From contig JAMYWO010000021.1 in the NCBI GenBank assembly GCA_024220525.1, positions 17,542 to 56,748 on the forward strand: DNA of 39,207 bases, in the 5' to 3' direction. Below, piece after piece: positions 9,747 to 19,798 of the stretch. How positions within the stretch are numbered: position 1 is the first letter of the stretch; every line of letters starts with the position of its first letter. The position numbers and the translations under genes are program-made. Under the pieces are notes generated by a model, which did no database searches, was not told the origin of the DNA, and saw only the letters and a program-made list of their open reading frames with translations. Origin of the DNA: Cochliopodium minus (taxonomy: Eukaryota; Discosea; Himatismenida; Cochliopodiidae).

Positions 9747-11214
9747 CAACAAACCAAAAAATCCAAAAACAATCAAAGAACCAGTCAAGAATTTAAGATT
9801 ACCAATGGGAAATTATCACATGAATTGGAGAAATATCTTGATAAATTAGAAGATATAAATACAATATATCCAAATAATTCCATCCCCTTTTATACATATT
9901 GTGAAAGATCAAATCTAGAAATGAAAGTCTTGTAAATTTAATCTCTTGAAAATATTAAATAAATTTATTTTAATTTTTGACAAATGATTCCCTTTCCCAA
10001 AAAAATATAGTAAAACGTTATTAGAAAAAGCAAATTTGGATGTGATTGATAAAAATCAAAGATTCAGGCAAAACGCACTCCATTTCCTCTTGAAGAACAA
10101 AAATCTTAAAATTGAACATCTCAAATTTATCTTTGAAGAACACAAGGATAAATTGGGCGATAACACACTCCTTTCTATGAAGGACAAATCAGGAAAAACA
10201 CCCTTCTATAGTTTAATACAGAATCCCACAGTGAACATTGAATTGTAAAAAAATTTTAAAATTTTAAAAGTATTTCAAAATTTACTTAATTTTTACAATA
10301 TTTTTTTTAATTTTGTCTTTTGTTTTTTTTTTTAATTTCAAATTTAAAATTTTTTTTGATGAAAGGGTTGAATATTTGATCAATAAAAAAGCAAGTGCGA
10401 AAGATAGAGCAAAAAAGGGAAAGACTTTAATTACAGTTGGTTAGTCTAATTGTTTAAAAATCATAATTTATTCATAAATACATTTCCAACAGCACTCAAT
10501 TTGGGTTTGGATGTAAAAATACTTCAAAAACTGATTGAAGAAGGGGCGGATATTGAAACAAAAGCAAGAAATGGAGACTCTTTGCTCAATATTTGTTTCA
10601 GAAATTCCAAATGTAAAAGCGAATACATAGATTTGTTTCTGGATAAATCTATTGACACCAACACACAAAACAAACTTGGAGAAACAGGTACTAAATTTAA
10701 ACAAATTTTTTTTTTGAAAATTATGTTCTGTTCGTTACATTAATTTAATTTTTAGCTCTTATGATTGCTGTCAGTAACCAGAGGACTACCAAAACGAGAC
10801 TAGCTTATTTACTCTCAAGTGGAGTTGATTTGGACTTAGTAAATAGTAATGTAAATAATTTTTTATTAATATTTTTTATTTAAATTTTTAATAAATAATT
10901 TTTTTTTCAATTTTTAACAAGTTTTTTTTGGAGAATTTTTTTTAATCATCTTTTTTTTTTTTAAATGTTTGAAGGGGCACACCGCCAAACAAATTTGTAT
11001 TGATAAACATAGAAAACAATTCTTGGAGATGATTCGAGAAGCTGAAGAGAACCGAGTGTGGGATCCTAAAATCCACAAAAACCTTTCCAGCAAGTTCAAG
11101 CTCCAAACATACTACCTTGTTCTTTGCAATTACGTCACCAGAATGAACAAAAAAAACATCTTCTTTCCTCGACCTATTTTATATATGGTAATTAATTTTA
11201 CTTGTTTGAAATGA
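9747..11214 (+). CDS. Ankyrin-repeat protein
   Basis: Six visible exons, joined in frame: about 9747-9931, 10011-10244, 10366-10439, 10493-10687, 10756-10850 and 10975-11214. Degenerate ankyrin repeats appear as NALHFLLKN, VEYLINKKAS, LQKLIEEGADIETKARNGDS, ALMIAVSNQ and LAYLLSSGVDLDLVNSNGHTA. The protein ends with a separate module, VWDPKIHKNLSSKFK then YYLVLCNYV and FPRPILYMVINF. As I recall, many protist ankyrin proteins finish with a similar Trp-Pro-His segment and a short helical tail. Ankyrin repeats are protein-binding scaffolds and no partner is suggested. The initiator is not found: the first exon has no ATG in frame after the stop at 9744, so a short upstream exon is probably missing. 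Confidence 0.83.
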
Positions 11215-11814
11215 TTGAATAAAGAATAGACATGTCCAAATATTACAACTTTGTTAGCGGATATAAAAATTTTTCTAACAAAATTTAAACTGTTGTATTA
11301 TTTTTGTACATCCCTAAATAAAGAATAAAGTCTTTTCTTTATGGAATTATTAATTTTGTCAAGCAATTTTTTGAAATGAGTCTTAAAGAGATCTATATTT
11401 AATTTGCCAAGAAGATAATCCATAAAGTCAGTATTGAAATAAGCAATTTTTTTAAAGATTTATTGAAAGGAAGATAATAAAAGGAAGAAATTAAATTTTT
11501 GAATAAATCACAATTTGAGGAGATATTAGAGTCTATATGTTGATTAAAGGAGATTAATACTCATTTTAGAGGAGGTTTTTAAGAATATTCTAATTTTATT
11601 TCCAAATTAATCAAATCAAATTTCATTGAAATACATCGTTCAAAAAAAAATTTAAAAATAAAAATTTAACTTGTTAAACAAGAGATCTAATAAAAAGATT
11701 TTCAAATTACCAAAAACTAGATAGAGATTTTTTAAATAAAATAGCAGAAATTAACTGAAAAAAAATTAAAAAATAAAAACTTTGATTTTTCAAAATATAA
11801 AAAAATAAAAAAAA
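11215..11814. other. Spacer upstream of AOX, no gene seen
   Basis: About 600 bases of A+T-rich DNA between the ankyrin gene and the AOX start, both on +. It must hold the AOX promoter, but no TATA or CCAAT motif stands out from the background. No open frame with coding character was found on either strand. Confidence 0.5.
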
Positions 11815-13153
11815 ATGTTGAAACTCCAAAAATTCAAAATAAACAAAACCTTTAGACAAATCAATAAATTTAACAAGAATAGCATCTTCAGAACCCTTGT
11901 AGATAAACCAAATGAAATGCATTTTAAGATAAACAATAAATCTCATAAGGATTACAAGCAACAGTAAGAAAATCCCATAAACAAATGCTTATATAGGATT
12001 TTTCCGTTGATATCCTCATAACTTCTTTTTGATTATAGATTCTTGTTCCACAACATCTACTCACATGAAGAATTGGATGACTGCAAGAAGACTCATATCG
12101 AACCAAAAACATTATCAGATACATTAGCATTGAAAACGATCAATGTGGTAAGAATATAAATTCATATCACAATACAAATTTGAATTGAAAAGAGTATAAA
12201 TTAATTTAAGAATTTTATAAAATTATTTTTTTTCTTTCTCAAATTTTTATTCAAATTAAAAAAAAGGTGAGATACTTGTTCGACTTGTTCTCTGGCTTCA
12301 AATATGGAGAGAAGAACGAGAAGAGATACCTCAACAGAATGATTTACCTTGAAACTGTCGCAGGTATCCCGGGGATGGTTGCAGGAAGTTTGAGACACTT
12401 GAGATCATTGAGATTGATGAAGAGGTAAACAAAAGAAATAATTTTGAAAAAAATAATATTTCTTTTTAATTTTTATTTTATTATTTTTTATTTTATTTTA
12501 TTATCTCTTTTATATTTTCGACTCCCTTTTCAATCTCTTTATTATTGTTCATCAGGGATTATGGATGGATTAACACATTGATCCAAGAAGCAGAGAATGA
12601 GAGAATGCACATGCTCACATTCTTGAACATCAAGCAACCTGGATGGATCTTTTCGTAAAAAAAATAAATTCAAAGTTTAATTAAAAAAACTAGAAATAAT
12701 ATTATTTTTTAAAAAAAAAATAAACAAAAAGAGCTTTGGGTATAGATTCTCCTTTCTTTCAATATTTTTGTTAAATTTTTTTTCTTTTTTCTTTTTATAT
12801 TAAAAATAGTTATTGCTGCCCAAGGATTTTTCTGGAACTTTTATTTCTTTGCTTACTTGATTTCCCCTCACTATTGCCACAGATTTGTAGGTTACTTGGA
12901 AGAAGAAGCAGTCTCCACATACACCAAATGTATCGAAGACGTAGAAGCAGGAAAGTTACCAAAATTTAAAGAGATGAAAGCTCCTGTTCTTGCTATCAGA
13001 TACTGGAAGTTAAAGGAAGATGCAGACTTCTTGGAAGTTCTCAAATGCATTCGTATGGACGAAGCTCACCACAGAGACACCAACCACATTTTGTCTGAGA
13101 TGAAACCTACTGATCCTGCTCCTGTCGATATGATTCATGACAAAACAAACTAA
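11815..13153 (+). CDS. AOX: Mitochondrial alternative oxidase
   Basis: The cyanide-insensitive ubiquinol oxidase moves electrons from ubiquinol to oxygen at the inner mitochondrial membrane without proton pumping. Exons: 11815-11963, 12039-12147, 12267-12424, 12556-12654, 12732-12739 (8 nt) and 12810-13153, giving 288 residues. The start gives [20 protein letters not shown], a basic presequence without acids, as expected for mitochondrial import. Diiron ligands are present: [28 protein letters not shown] and [11 protein letters not shown]. The 8-nt exon supplies S-A-L-V across the joint GWIF-SALVIAAQG, restoring both frame and the family's conserved spacing. It converges with the CAF1 gene with only 117 bases between stops. 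Identification is secure. Confidence 0.96.
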
Positions 13154-13270
13154 ATCGAATTATTCTCAATTCTAAAACTTAATTTAATTAAAAAAAACAA
13201 CGAAATTTTTGCAAAAACATAAGAGTTTTTAAAATTTTTTTATTTTGAAGAAAAGTTTTTTTTTTTTTTG

Positions 13271-14474
13271 TTAAACTTCAATTCCTGGAATTTTTCCGTT
13301 CCATTCTGGCAAAGGATCATTAAAAAATTTAGTTTTCATTGTGAAATAAACAGAACTTCCCAAAAAGCTGTTGGAACCAGATTGATTAGCGCCAAGGCGT
13401 TTGATCTGGAGATGATCAGCTAAATCTTGAACATCCTTGATATTAGTAGTGATGTAATTGGTGGAATTTAAAATGAATTTGAGATCAAAAATTTTTGGGA
13501 AATAAAGTTGTAAAATTTTGTAATATTCTTCTGCAGTTTTAGGAACGGCCAAGCCTGTCATTAATTTCAGTAAATAAGCAAACTCGTATCCACTTTCGTA
13601 TGCAATCCATGTAATTTCTTCGTTAAGGACCATTCCTGAAGAGATGAGGAGTTCCCCAAACTCTTTGGGATCAATTCCATATTGTTCATGTTTTTTGAAT
13701 TCTAACCCTGTTTTGGTTAATTTATCATCATCCTCAGAATACATGTCTTCTCTTTAAATAAAAAAATATTTTTGATTAGAGCGTCTTAAAGAGGAGAAAA
13801 CTTTTTACTTTTAATTTTATTTTTAACTCAATGTAAAGTATAAATATTCATTATTTTCTTTTATAATTAAATTTTTAAAAGTTGGTTTTAAACTCTGCAA
13901 GAGATCTTAAAAGATCATTCGAAAATGATTTATGATCAAAGTTTATTATCAAATAAAAAATCAATACCAAAATTATAATGATATGTTAAAACGAAATTCT
14001 TTTCAAATTTAGGATCTATTTTGATTATCAAATGAAAAATCAATATCAAAATTAGAATGTAAAATAAATGACAATGATATTTGATATATCTTTTCAAAAA
14101 TTTTTTTTATATATTTTACAAGATGTTGAATTTGAAATTAAATTGCCAGATCGATACTCCTGGTTTTGGATTTCCTTCCTTATCTGTTAATGTCAATCCT
14201 AATTGTATAATCTCCAATATATCTACGTTACATCTCAAATATTGATATTGATAGATATGAGGCTTATCATGAACAAATGTCCCAACTGGTCTAGCAACAA
14301 CACCAGGAGATATAACATTCTAAAATTTTTAATATTTGTTTAAAAACTTTAAAGATAGAGGAGTATATACTTCATTATTATTTTTACCATTGATACATAA
14401 GTATATTCATCAATATTGTTTCTTATTACTTCCATTTCTGTTTCCAAATTATGTGCCCATACATCTTTAATCAT
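13271..14474 (-). CDS. CAF1/CNOT7-family protein without catalytic residues
   Basis: CAF1 is the DEDD-type deadenylase subunit of the CCR4-NOT complex. Exons 14474-14388, 14319-14120 and 13751-13271 give 255 residues. Family hallmarks are clear: [57 protein letters not shown] and [12 protein letters not shown]. The catalytic set is lost: the canonical MDTEFPG reads MNVISPG (Asp to Asn, Glu to Ile), GYDFGYL reads GYEFAYL (Asp to Glu), and HQAGSDS reads NQSGSNS (His and Asp to Asn). Splice sites on both sides of the first motif are plain, so this is not a misread exon. The fold and NOT-complex surface look retained, suggesting a scaffold or regulatory role. An active paralogue presumably exists elsewhere. 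Confidence 0.93.
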
Positions 14475-14633
14475 TTTATAACACCTATAATTTTATTTCA
14501 AACAGTATCTTTAAATTAAATTCTTAATGATATCTTTAAATATAGGTTTATATCTAATAAATTTTGAAAAAAAAGGGATGCTACAATTAAATTCTTTTCT
14601 TTTGATCAATTTTTTTTTATTTTTTTTTAATTT

Positions 14634-17600
14634 TTATTTTTGATAATCCTTATCTGCAGATCTTCTTGTAGAACTTTTCTTTTTCAAGCTTTCCTTGATT
14701 CTGGAACTCTTTTTTTTAATATTTTTTGGAGGAGTCTTTTTCTTGTTGACAATGTTCTTAGGAGAGGTAAACTGATTGTTGGTGTTGTTAGTGAAACTTG
14801 CATTGATGTGGTTGTTGATATTGTTGGTTATATTGATAATATTTCCATCCTTTCTCTCTATGTTAATCATCATTTGTTTCTCTTTAATAACGGGTTCAAC
14901 AATGTCATCAAGGGTGATGTCAATCAATATTGGTTCACTCACTTTTGTCTTCTTTTTGGGGTTTTGAGTAATTTTCAACTCTGACTCCCTTTTCTCAGAG
15001 AGATTTGATTTTTTAGGTTGTTTCTTTGTAGATTTACTTTTTTTAGGGTGACTGAGAGTATCTTCACTACTCAATTCATCTTCTATTTTCTTTTCTTCTT
15101 TTTCATCTTCAAAAAATTCAGGGAAATTATCCTTCAAAATATTGGAGTCAGATAAAAAAGGTAAGTTTGCATTTTTTAGAAGAGATTCCTTGATTTTAGA
15201 TCTCATTTCATTTGATTCTTCTGCAAGGCTACTGATCATTTGCTGGATCTTTTTTGTACTCTTTTTTGATATTTTATCCCAAATATTTATCATTACTCCA
15301 AAAAAAAGATCAAAAATGTTATTATCATTTTCTTTTTTAAAGAGTTTCTTGATGAAGTCTTTCCAAAGAGAAACTGCAAGAAAGGAGTCAGCATCTTCAA
15401 TTGGAAAAAGGAAAATATTGTCATTAATCAAAAAAATGCGTAAAGTAGTGATTAGAACTTTAACAGGGTACAGATTGATAAATAAGAGCATTTGTTTCAG
15501 TATCCCCACCCATTTGTTATTTTTTCTAACAAAAAGTTGTAAGATTGAAAAAAGACAAGTGAGAAAATTTTGATCAAAACTAATGTTGGTAGATTGTGCA
15601 AAATTTTTTATGATTGAATCAAGAATAGAGTAACAAAATATCTCTTTGTTGTTTTCATATTGGAAAGGAAGAAAGAAATCGAAAAGAATTTGTTTATAAT
15701 AATCCATTGAATCATAATTGGAGGATAATTCCTTTTTTCTTTGGAATTCCCAGTCAAGCCAAACTGAAAAAGAAGGAGAAAAAAGGAAGAGTTGGGTTTT
15801 GCTTTTGGTGCATATTTTACAATAGTTTATAAGAAGAGGAGAATTGAGATTATTAAATTTGGTTGATGAGGGAAGCTTTACTTTTGAATGTGCTTCGTAA
15901 ATGTCAACTTTCCCCATGTAATTAAAAATTGAGTAAACTTGATCGAGAGATGCTTTGTACTCAATTTTTTTGTTCATGTCAAAACCAGAGAACAGAGGAA
16001 ACAAATCTTGATTTTTGTTGTTATTTTGGTTTTCAGGCAAGTTTAAGTACCACAGAATCCACGAAGCGATGAGAGAACTTGCATGGAAAAAGATTTTATA
16101 ATTGTTCATTTTAACAAGGATGGTGAAGAGTATCTTTGGATTTCTCGATGCATGGCTCATTAGAGAAGGTGTGAACACATTATCATAGTTGATGTTTGGA
16201 AAGTGTTGTACTATTTTGATTGCAGTCATCATCTCTTCTTTTGAAACATTCTTTGAAAGAAAATTTTCAATCAGGTCAAACAATAAAGGTTCAAAGAATT
16301 CAGGGATGATATAAAGGAAAGCGATATTTCTAAAAATGTCAAGAAGCTTGTTTAGTTTCTTCTTACTATTGCAATGAGTCAAAGTTAATTTCCACAAAAA
16401 AGTGATCAATGCTTTTATATCTGGAACGAGATTTTCATTTGAAAGGTATTCTCTAACTTTTTCTTGAAAATCAGACTTTATAAAACTTTTTTCTTTAAAG
16501 AAAGAAGGAAGTTGGTGGATGAGAGAAGTCAAATTCTTACTTGATTTCTTTAGATCCCAAACGTAAACAGCATAATTTACAATCCGAGCAACTATCACTT
16601 TTTGAAGGGAAAAGTTTTCTTTCACCAAATCTTCAATAAAGTTTCCAGTGTCTAAATTGCTAAAATCTTTTGATTTTTCTATCAGAAAACTTATTATTTT
16701 TGGAGAAAAAGATACGATATTCATAAAGTGTTTGTGAGGATGTTCCTTTTTTTCAAGTACGCAAGGAAATTTCGTTTGTTTTTTACCAAAAAACTTGAAT
16801 TTCTTTCCAACAATTTTTTGCCATTCTTTCAAACTTTTGTCATACTCTTTTTTTATTTTCAAAGAACAAAAGTCTAAACGTTTCTCCACAACATTTTGGA
16901 TAGCATCGATATACTTATCAACGTTTTCATTTAAAAATTTCAAAAGTTTTTCGCTCAAAGGAAACTTGGAATCAGTATAGTTGTTCCAATGAAAAGTGAG
17001 ATCCAATAAATCAAAGGCAATATTCAAATCATACTCTTTGTTGATTGTAGTTTGTTTCAAAAATTCATCACAAATTTTTTCAGAAAAGATATAAGAAGAT
17101 TTCATCAGTTTAGAAAAGACAAAGAGTTTATTTTCAAGAATGAAAGGAAAAGTGGCATAGTTTCTTGGTTTCAACAATGAAATGGCCTTTTTCATTGAAA
17201 ATATGGTCTTTTTTCTCAGCTTGGCATGACTTAAAATTGATTTGGACAAAATGATCCAAAGGTCCTGGCCTAAATCAAAATTCTCATAATTAATATTAAC
17301 TTTGTGAATTAGAACATCAATAATCTGACAAAGTAAATACTCTTTCTCTTTTACTTTTCTTAAAATGATCTCCAAAATGAACACAGGATGCTTTTCAATC
17401 AAATTTAAAACGAATTTTCCAATCACTTTGTCAATTTTTTTCAAAAACTTTCTTGTAAATTTTTGGTTAAAGAAGTAGCCATACAAACTGTTGATAAAAT
17501 CTGAAAAAATAATTTCTGATTCTTCATTATTAGACAGTTTTTGTTCTAGTATTGACACAGATTGTTGAATGAAAAGAATCTTATATTGCTCTTTTATGGA

Positions 17601-18497
17601 TATGATTGTAAAGATAAGAGAAGAATTTACAAGTAAGAGATTATATTCGCCATAAATTAAAATGTCATAGAGAGCAGATTTAATAAAGGAGATGGAGTAG
17701 AAATTTTCAAAGAGGAATAGAAAAAATTGGGTGAAAGAAATTTCCTCCTTTATTAAGTAAAATTCCTTTATTTCCCTTTCCAATCTTTCCACTTCTTTCC
17801 CCAAACTTTTGTCGTTTTTAGTCTCAAGCAAAACTATTCCTCCTTTTTGAAAGGTAATGACATGCTCGAACCCGCTGAACTCATAATGATGTTTGTCATT
17901 AATGTTTCCAAACAACACTAAAGATTCATAGATAGATGTTATCTTTTCACACTCATTTATATTCATCTCCCTTTTCATTTTTTCTATCGTTTGTTTGATA
18001 TTTTTTATGTCTATCACTTTGGAATATGAGGAGGGGTTTGTTATTTGAATTGCTACTGATTTTTGCAGGTCTGATAACAGCTTCAGTATGTGATTCTTTT
18101 TCTTGAGATCTTTTTTTTTGATCATGTAGATCAGATTTAGTTTTGAATCCCATTCCATGTTCTTGTGATTTATTATCATTATCAATAATTCGATTTGATT
18201 TTCCATCTTTGTTAATATTTCCTCATAAACATCGATATTATCTTCCAAATCTTTATTCATTAGAATCACTGAGAAGATACCAGATACTTTTGATATCATT
18301 TTAAAGTCTATCTTTCTTTCAATCTCAGTTATCTTTTTTATGGTGGAGGTAATTACAAATGGTATCAGGATAGGATTCTTTGTGAGCATTTTATAAAGAT
18401 GATCATAATTTATCTGTTCTCTATCTTTCTCCAATTCTTCATTATTCGATATGATTGCTGATAATATTTGATGGATGAATGAATAAATTTCTTCCAT
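14634..18497 (-). CDS. Large helical (HEAT/ARM-like) protein, unknown function
   Basis: A single uninterrupted frame of 1287 residues, unusual among its intron-rich neighbours. Residues 1 to about 1090 are almost entirely amphipathic helices with repeated Leu/Ile/Phe patterns, as in HEAT- or ARM-repeat scaffolds; examples are FIEDLVKENFSLQKVIVARI and PKILFTILVKMNNYKIF. The last about 190 residues are disordered: an acidic stretch (FFEDEKEEKKIEDE), lysine-rich blocks that look like nuclear localisation signals (KKSKSTKKQPKKSN), an asparagine-rich tract and a basic tail. The layout recalls large nuclear scaffolds such as symplekin or Integrator subunits, but I do not recognise the family and give no function. 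It runs in the same direction as CAF1, 159 bases upstream of that gene's start. Confidence 0.9.
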   Translation of the reverse strand: MEEIYSFIHQILSAIISNNEELEKDREQINYDHLYKMLTKNPILIPFVITSTIKKITEIERKIDFKMISKVSGIFSVILMNKDLEDNIDVYEEILTKMENQIELLIMIINHKNMEWDSKLNLIYMIKKKDLKKKNHILKLLSDLQKSVAIQITNPSSYSKVIDIKNIKQTIEKMKREMNINECEKITSIYESLVLFGNINDKHHYEFSGFEHVITFQKGGIVLLETKNDKSLGKEVERLEREIKEFYLIKEEISFTQFFLFLFENFYSISFIKSALYDILIYGEYNLLLVNSSLIFTIISIKEQYKILFIQQSVSILEQKLSNNEESEIIFSDFINSLYGYFFNQKFTRKFLKKIDKVIGKFVLNLIEKHPVFILEIILRKVKEKEYLLCQIIDVLIHKVNINYENFDLGQDLWIILSKSILSHAKLRKKTIFSMKKAISLLKPRNYATFPFILENKLFVFSKLMKSSYIFSEKICDEFLKQTTINKEYDLNIAFDLLDLTFHWNNYTDSKFPLSEKLLKFLNENVDKYIDAIQNVVEKRLDFCSLKIKKEYDKSLKEWQKIVGKKFKFFGKKQTKFPCVLEKKEHPHKHFMNIVSFSPKIISFLIEKSKDFSNLDTGNFIEDLVKENFSLQKVIVARIVNYAVYVWDLKKSSKNLTSLIHQLPSFFKEKSFIKSDFQEKVREYLSNENLVPDIKALITFLWKLTLTHCNSKKKLNKLLDIFRNIAFLYIIPEFFEPLLFDLIENFLSKNVSKEEMMTAIKIVQHFPNINYDNVFTPSLMSHASRNPKILFTILVKMNNYKIFFHASSLIASWILWYLNLPENQNNNKNQDLFPLFSGFDMNKKIEYKASLDQVYSIFNYMGKVDIYEAHSKVKLPSSTKFNNLNSPLLINYCKICTKSKTQLFLFSPSFSVWLDWEFQRKKELSSNYDSMDYYKQILFDFFLPFQYENNKEIFCYSILDSIIKNFAQSTNISFDQNFLTCLFSILQLFVRKNNKWVGILKQMLLFINLYPVKVLITTLRIFLINDNIFLFPIEDADSFLAVSLWKDFIKKLFKKENDNNIFDLFFGVMINIWDKISKKSTKKIQQMISSLAEESNEMRSKIKESLLKNANLPFLSDSNILKDNFPEFFEDEKEEKKIEDELSSEDTLSHPKKSKSTKKQPKKSNLSEKRESELKITQNPKKKTKVSEPILIDITLDDIVEPVIKEKQMMINIERKDGNIINITNNINNHINASFTNNTNNQFTSPKNIVNKKKTPPKNIKKKSSRIKESLKKKSSTRRSADKDYQK

Positions 18498-18668
18498 AGA
18501 GAATATTAAAGGAATATATTGATTTAGAGGATCTTATTTTTGGATCAATTTTTTTTTATTTGAGGTTTAAAAAATAAAAATAAATAAATTTTGAAAAAAA
18601 AAAAGAAAAGATTCTTTGAAGGTGACCCAAAATATTTTTATTTTGACTTATATGGTTCATATTCCCAA

Positions 18669-18680
18669 CCAATATAAATA
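18669..18680 (+). promoter_or_regulatory. Candidate CCAAT/TATA-like element
   Basis: CCAATATAAATA lies 67 bases before the ATG at 18747, in the 249-base divergent spacer between the large helical gene and the membrane-anchored gene. It combines a CCAAT core with a TATAAATA-like run. In DNA this rich in A+T such a match is weak evidence. Confidence 0.25.
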
Positions 18681-18746
18681 GCAAATCCTCCCAATAATTT
18701 AACAACTCAAAATCCCAAATAAATAAATAAATAAAAAAAAATAGGG

Positions 18747-19652
18747 ATGAATAGGGTTAGAAATGGATTGATAATTCTAGGGATAGGAGTAGGGATCTAT
18801 CTCTATTATCAATACAACAATAAGTCCGATTCATCGAATATAGTGTTGGGAGGATACAATTCAGAGAACAAATCATACAAGCCAAGCATCAACAAATCCA
18901 AAAAAAAGATAGAAGAATCAAAGAATGAGGAGATAGAGCAGATCTTGATCTCCCACAATCAAGTAGAGAGCAAAAAAGAAGAAGAGAGAAAATCAAAGCT
19001 TGAAATAGAAGAAGATAAAACATGGGATATCTATGTGCAAGAACTCATTTACATTAAGGTATAGAATTCTTTTTTTTCAAAGGATTGATAATACTGAAAA
19101 ACATAAAGAGATCATTTCTCCATTCAATAATCAAAATAAATAATTATTGAGCAAAAAAAAATAAAGTAAAATAAGTTATATCCTCATAATATACCATATT
19201 TGATCAAATATGAATGAATTTTAACAAAAGAGATTTCATTTTCTTTTCCACAAAAAAAAATAATACAGTTGCAACCAGGAAGAAATATAGGAGGAGGAAT
19301 CGAAAATTCAGTGGAGAAAATAAAGAGCTTTCTCTGCAATAAATACGCCAATGATGATCTCTTCGAGGGAGATAACTTTAAGAAGATCTACATACAATCC
19401 TTCGTGGATGAACATATCGATAGAATGAAGAGGATGGTGGAAGAATATGCGATAGTGAGGGACACCAAAAATTCTGTGGATAGAATGAGGGTTTTCTCTG
19501 AAAATGGATTAGAGAAATATGTACAGGAGAGTGAGGATATTGAATTAGTTTCTATTGAGAATCCTTTCTTTTCTCTTTACTGTTGTTGTTTGTTGGGAAA
19601 AGATCAGAAGTGGAGATATCTCTATTTTTGCTCTTGGGCTTCCAATTTTTAA
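18747..19652 (+). CDS. Membrane-anchored protein of unknown function
   Basis: Two exons, 18747-19058 and 19269-19652, join in phase (YIK then LQPGRN) to give 231 residues. An N-terminal hydrophobic segment at about residues 8-21 (LIILGIGVGIYLYYQY) fits a signal anchor. A charged, Lys/Glu-rich coiled-coil-like stretch follows at about 45-90. The second half has an ordered look, with IGGGIENSVEKIKSFLCNKY and a Cys-Cys-Cys cluster near the C-terminus (LYCCCLLGKD). I do not recognise the family. The protein could sit in the endoplasmic reticulum or outer mitochondrial membrane with the bulk facing the cytosol; this is inferred only from the short positive N-terminus. Confidence 0.78.
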
Positions 19653-19798
19653 ATGGTTAGAGAAATGTGGAGAGGAAGATCAAAAAAAAAAATAAAAAAA
19701 CAAGAAAAGCAATTCTTTGACAAAGCAAAAATGGAAATATTAAACAATTTTAAAAACAAAAAACTTTTTTTTATTTATTTTATTTTTTACTTTTTTTT

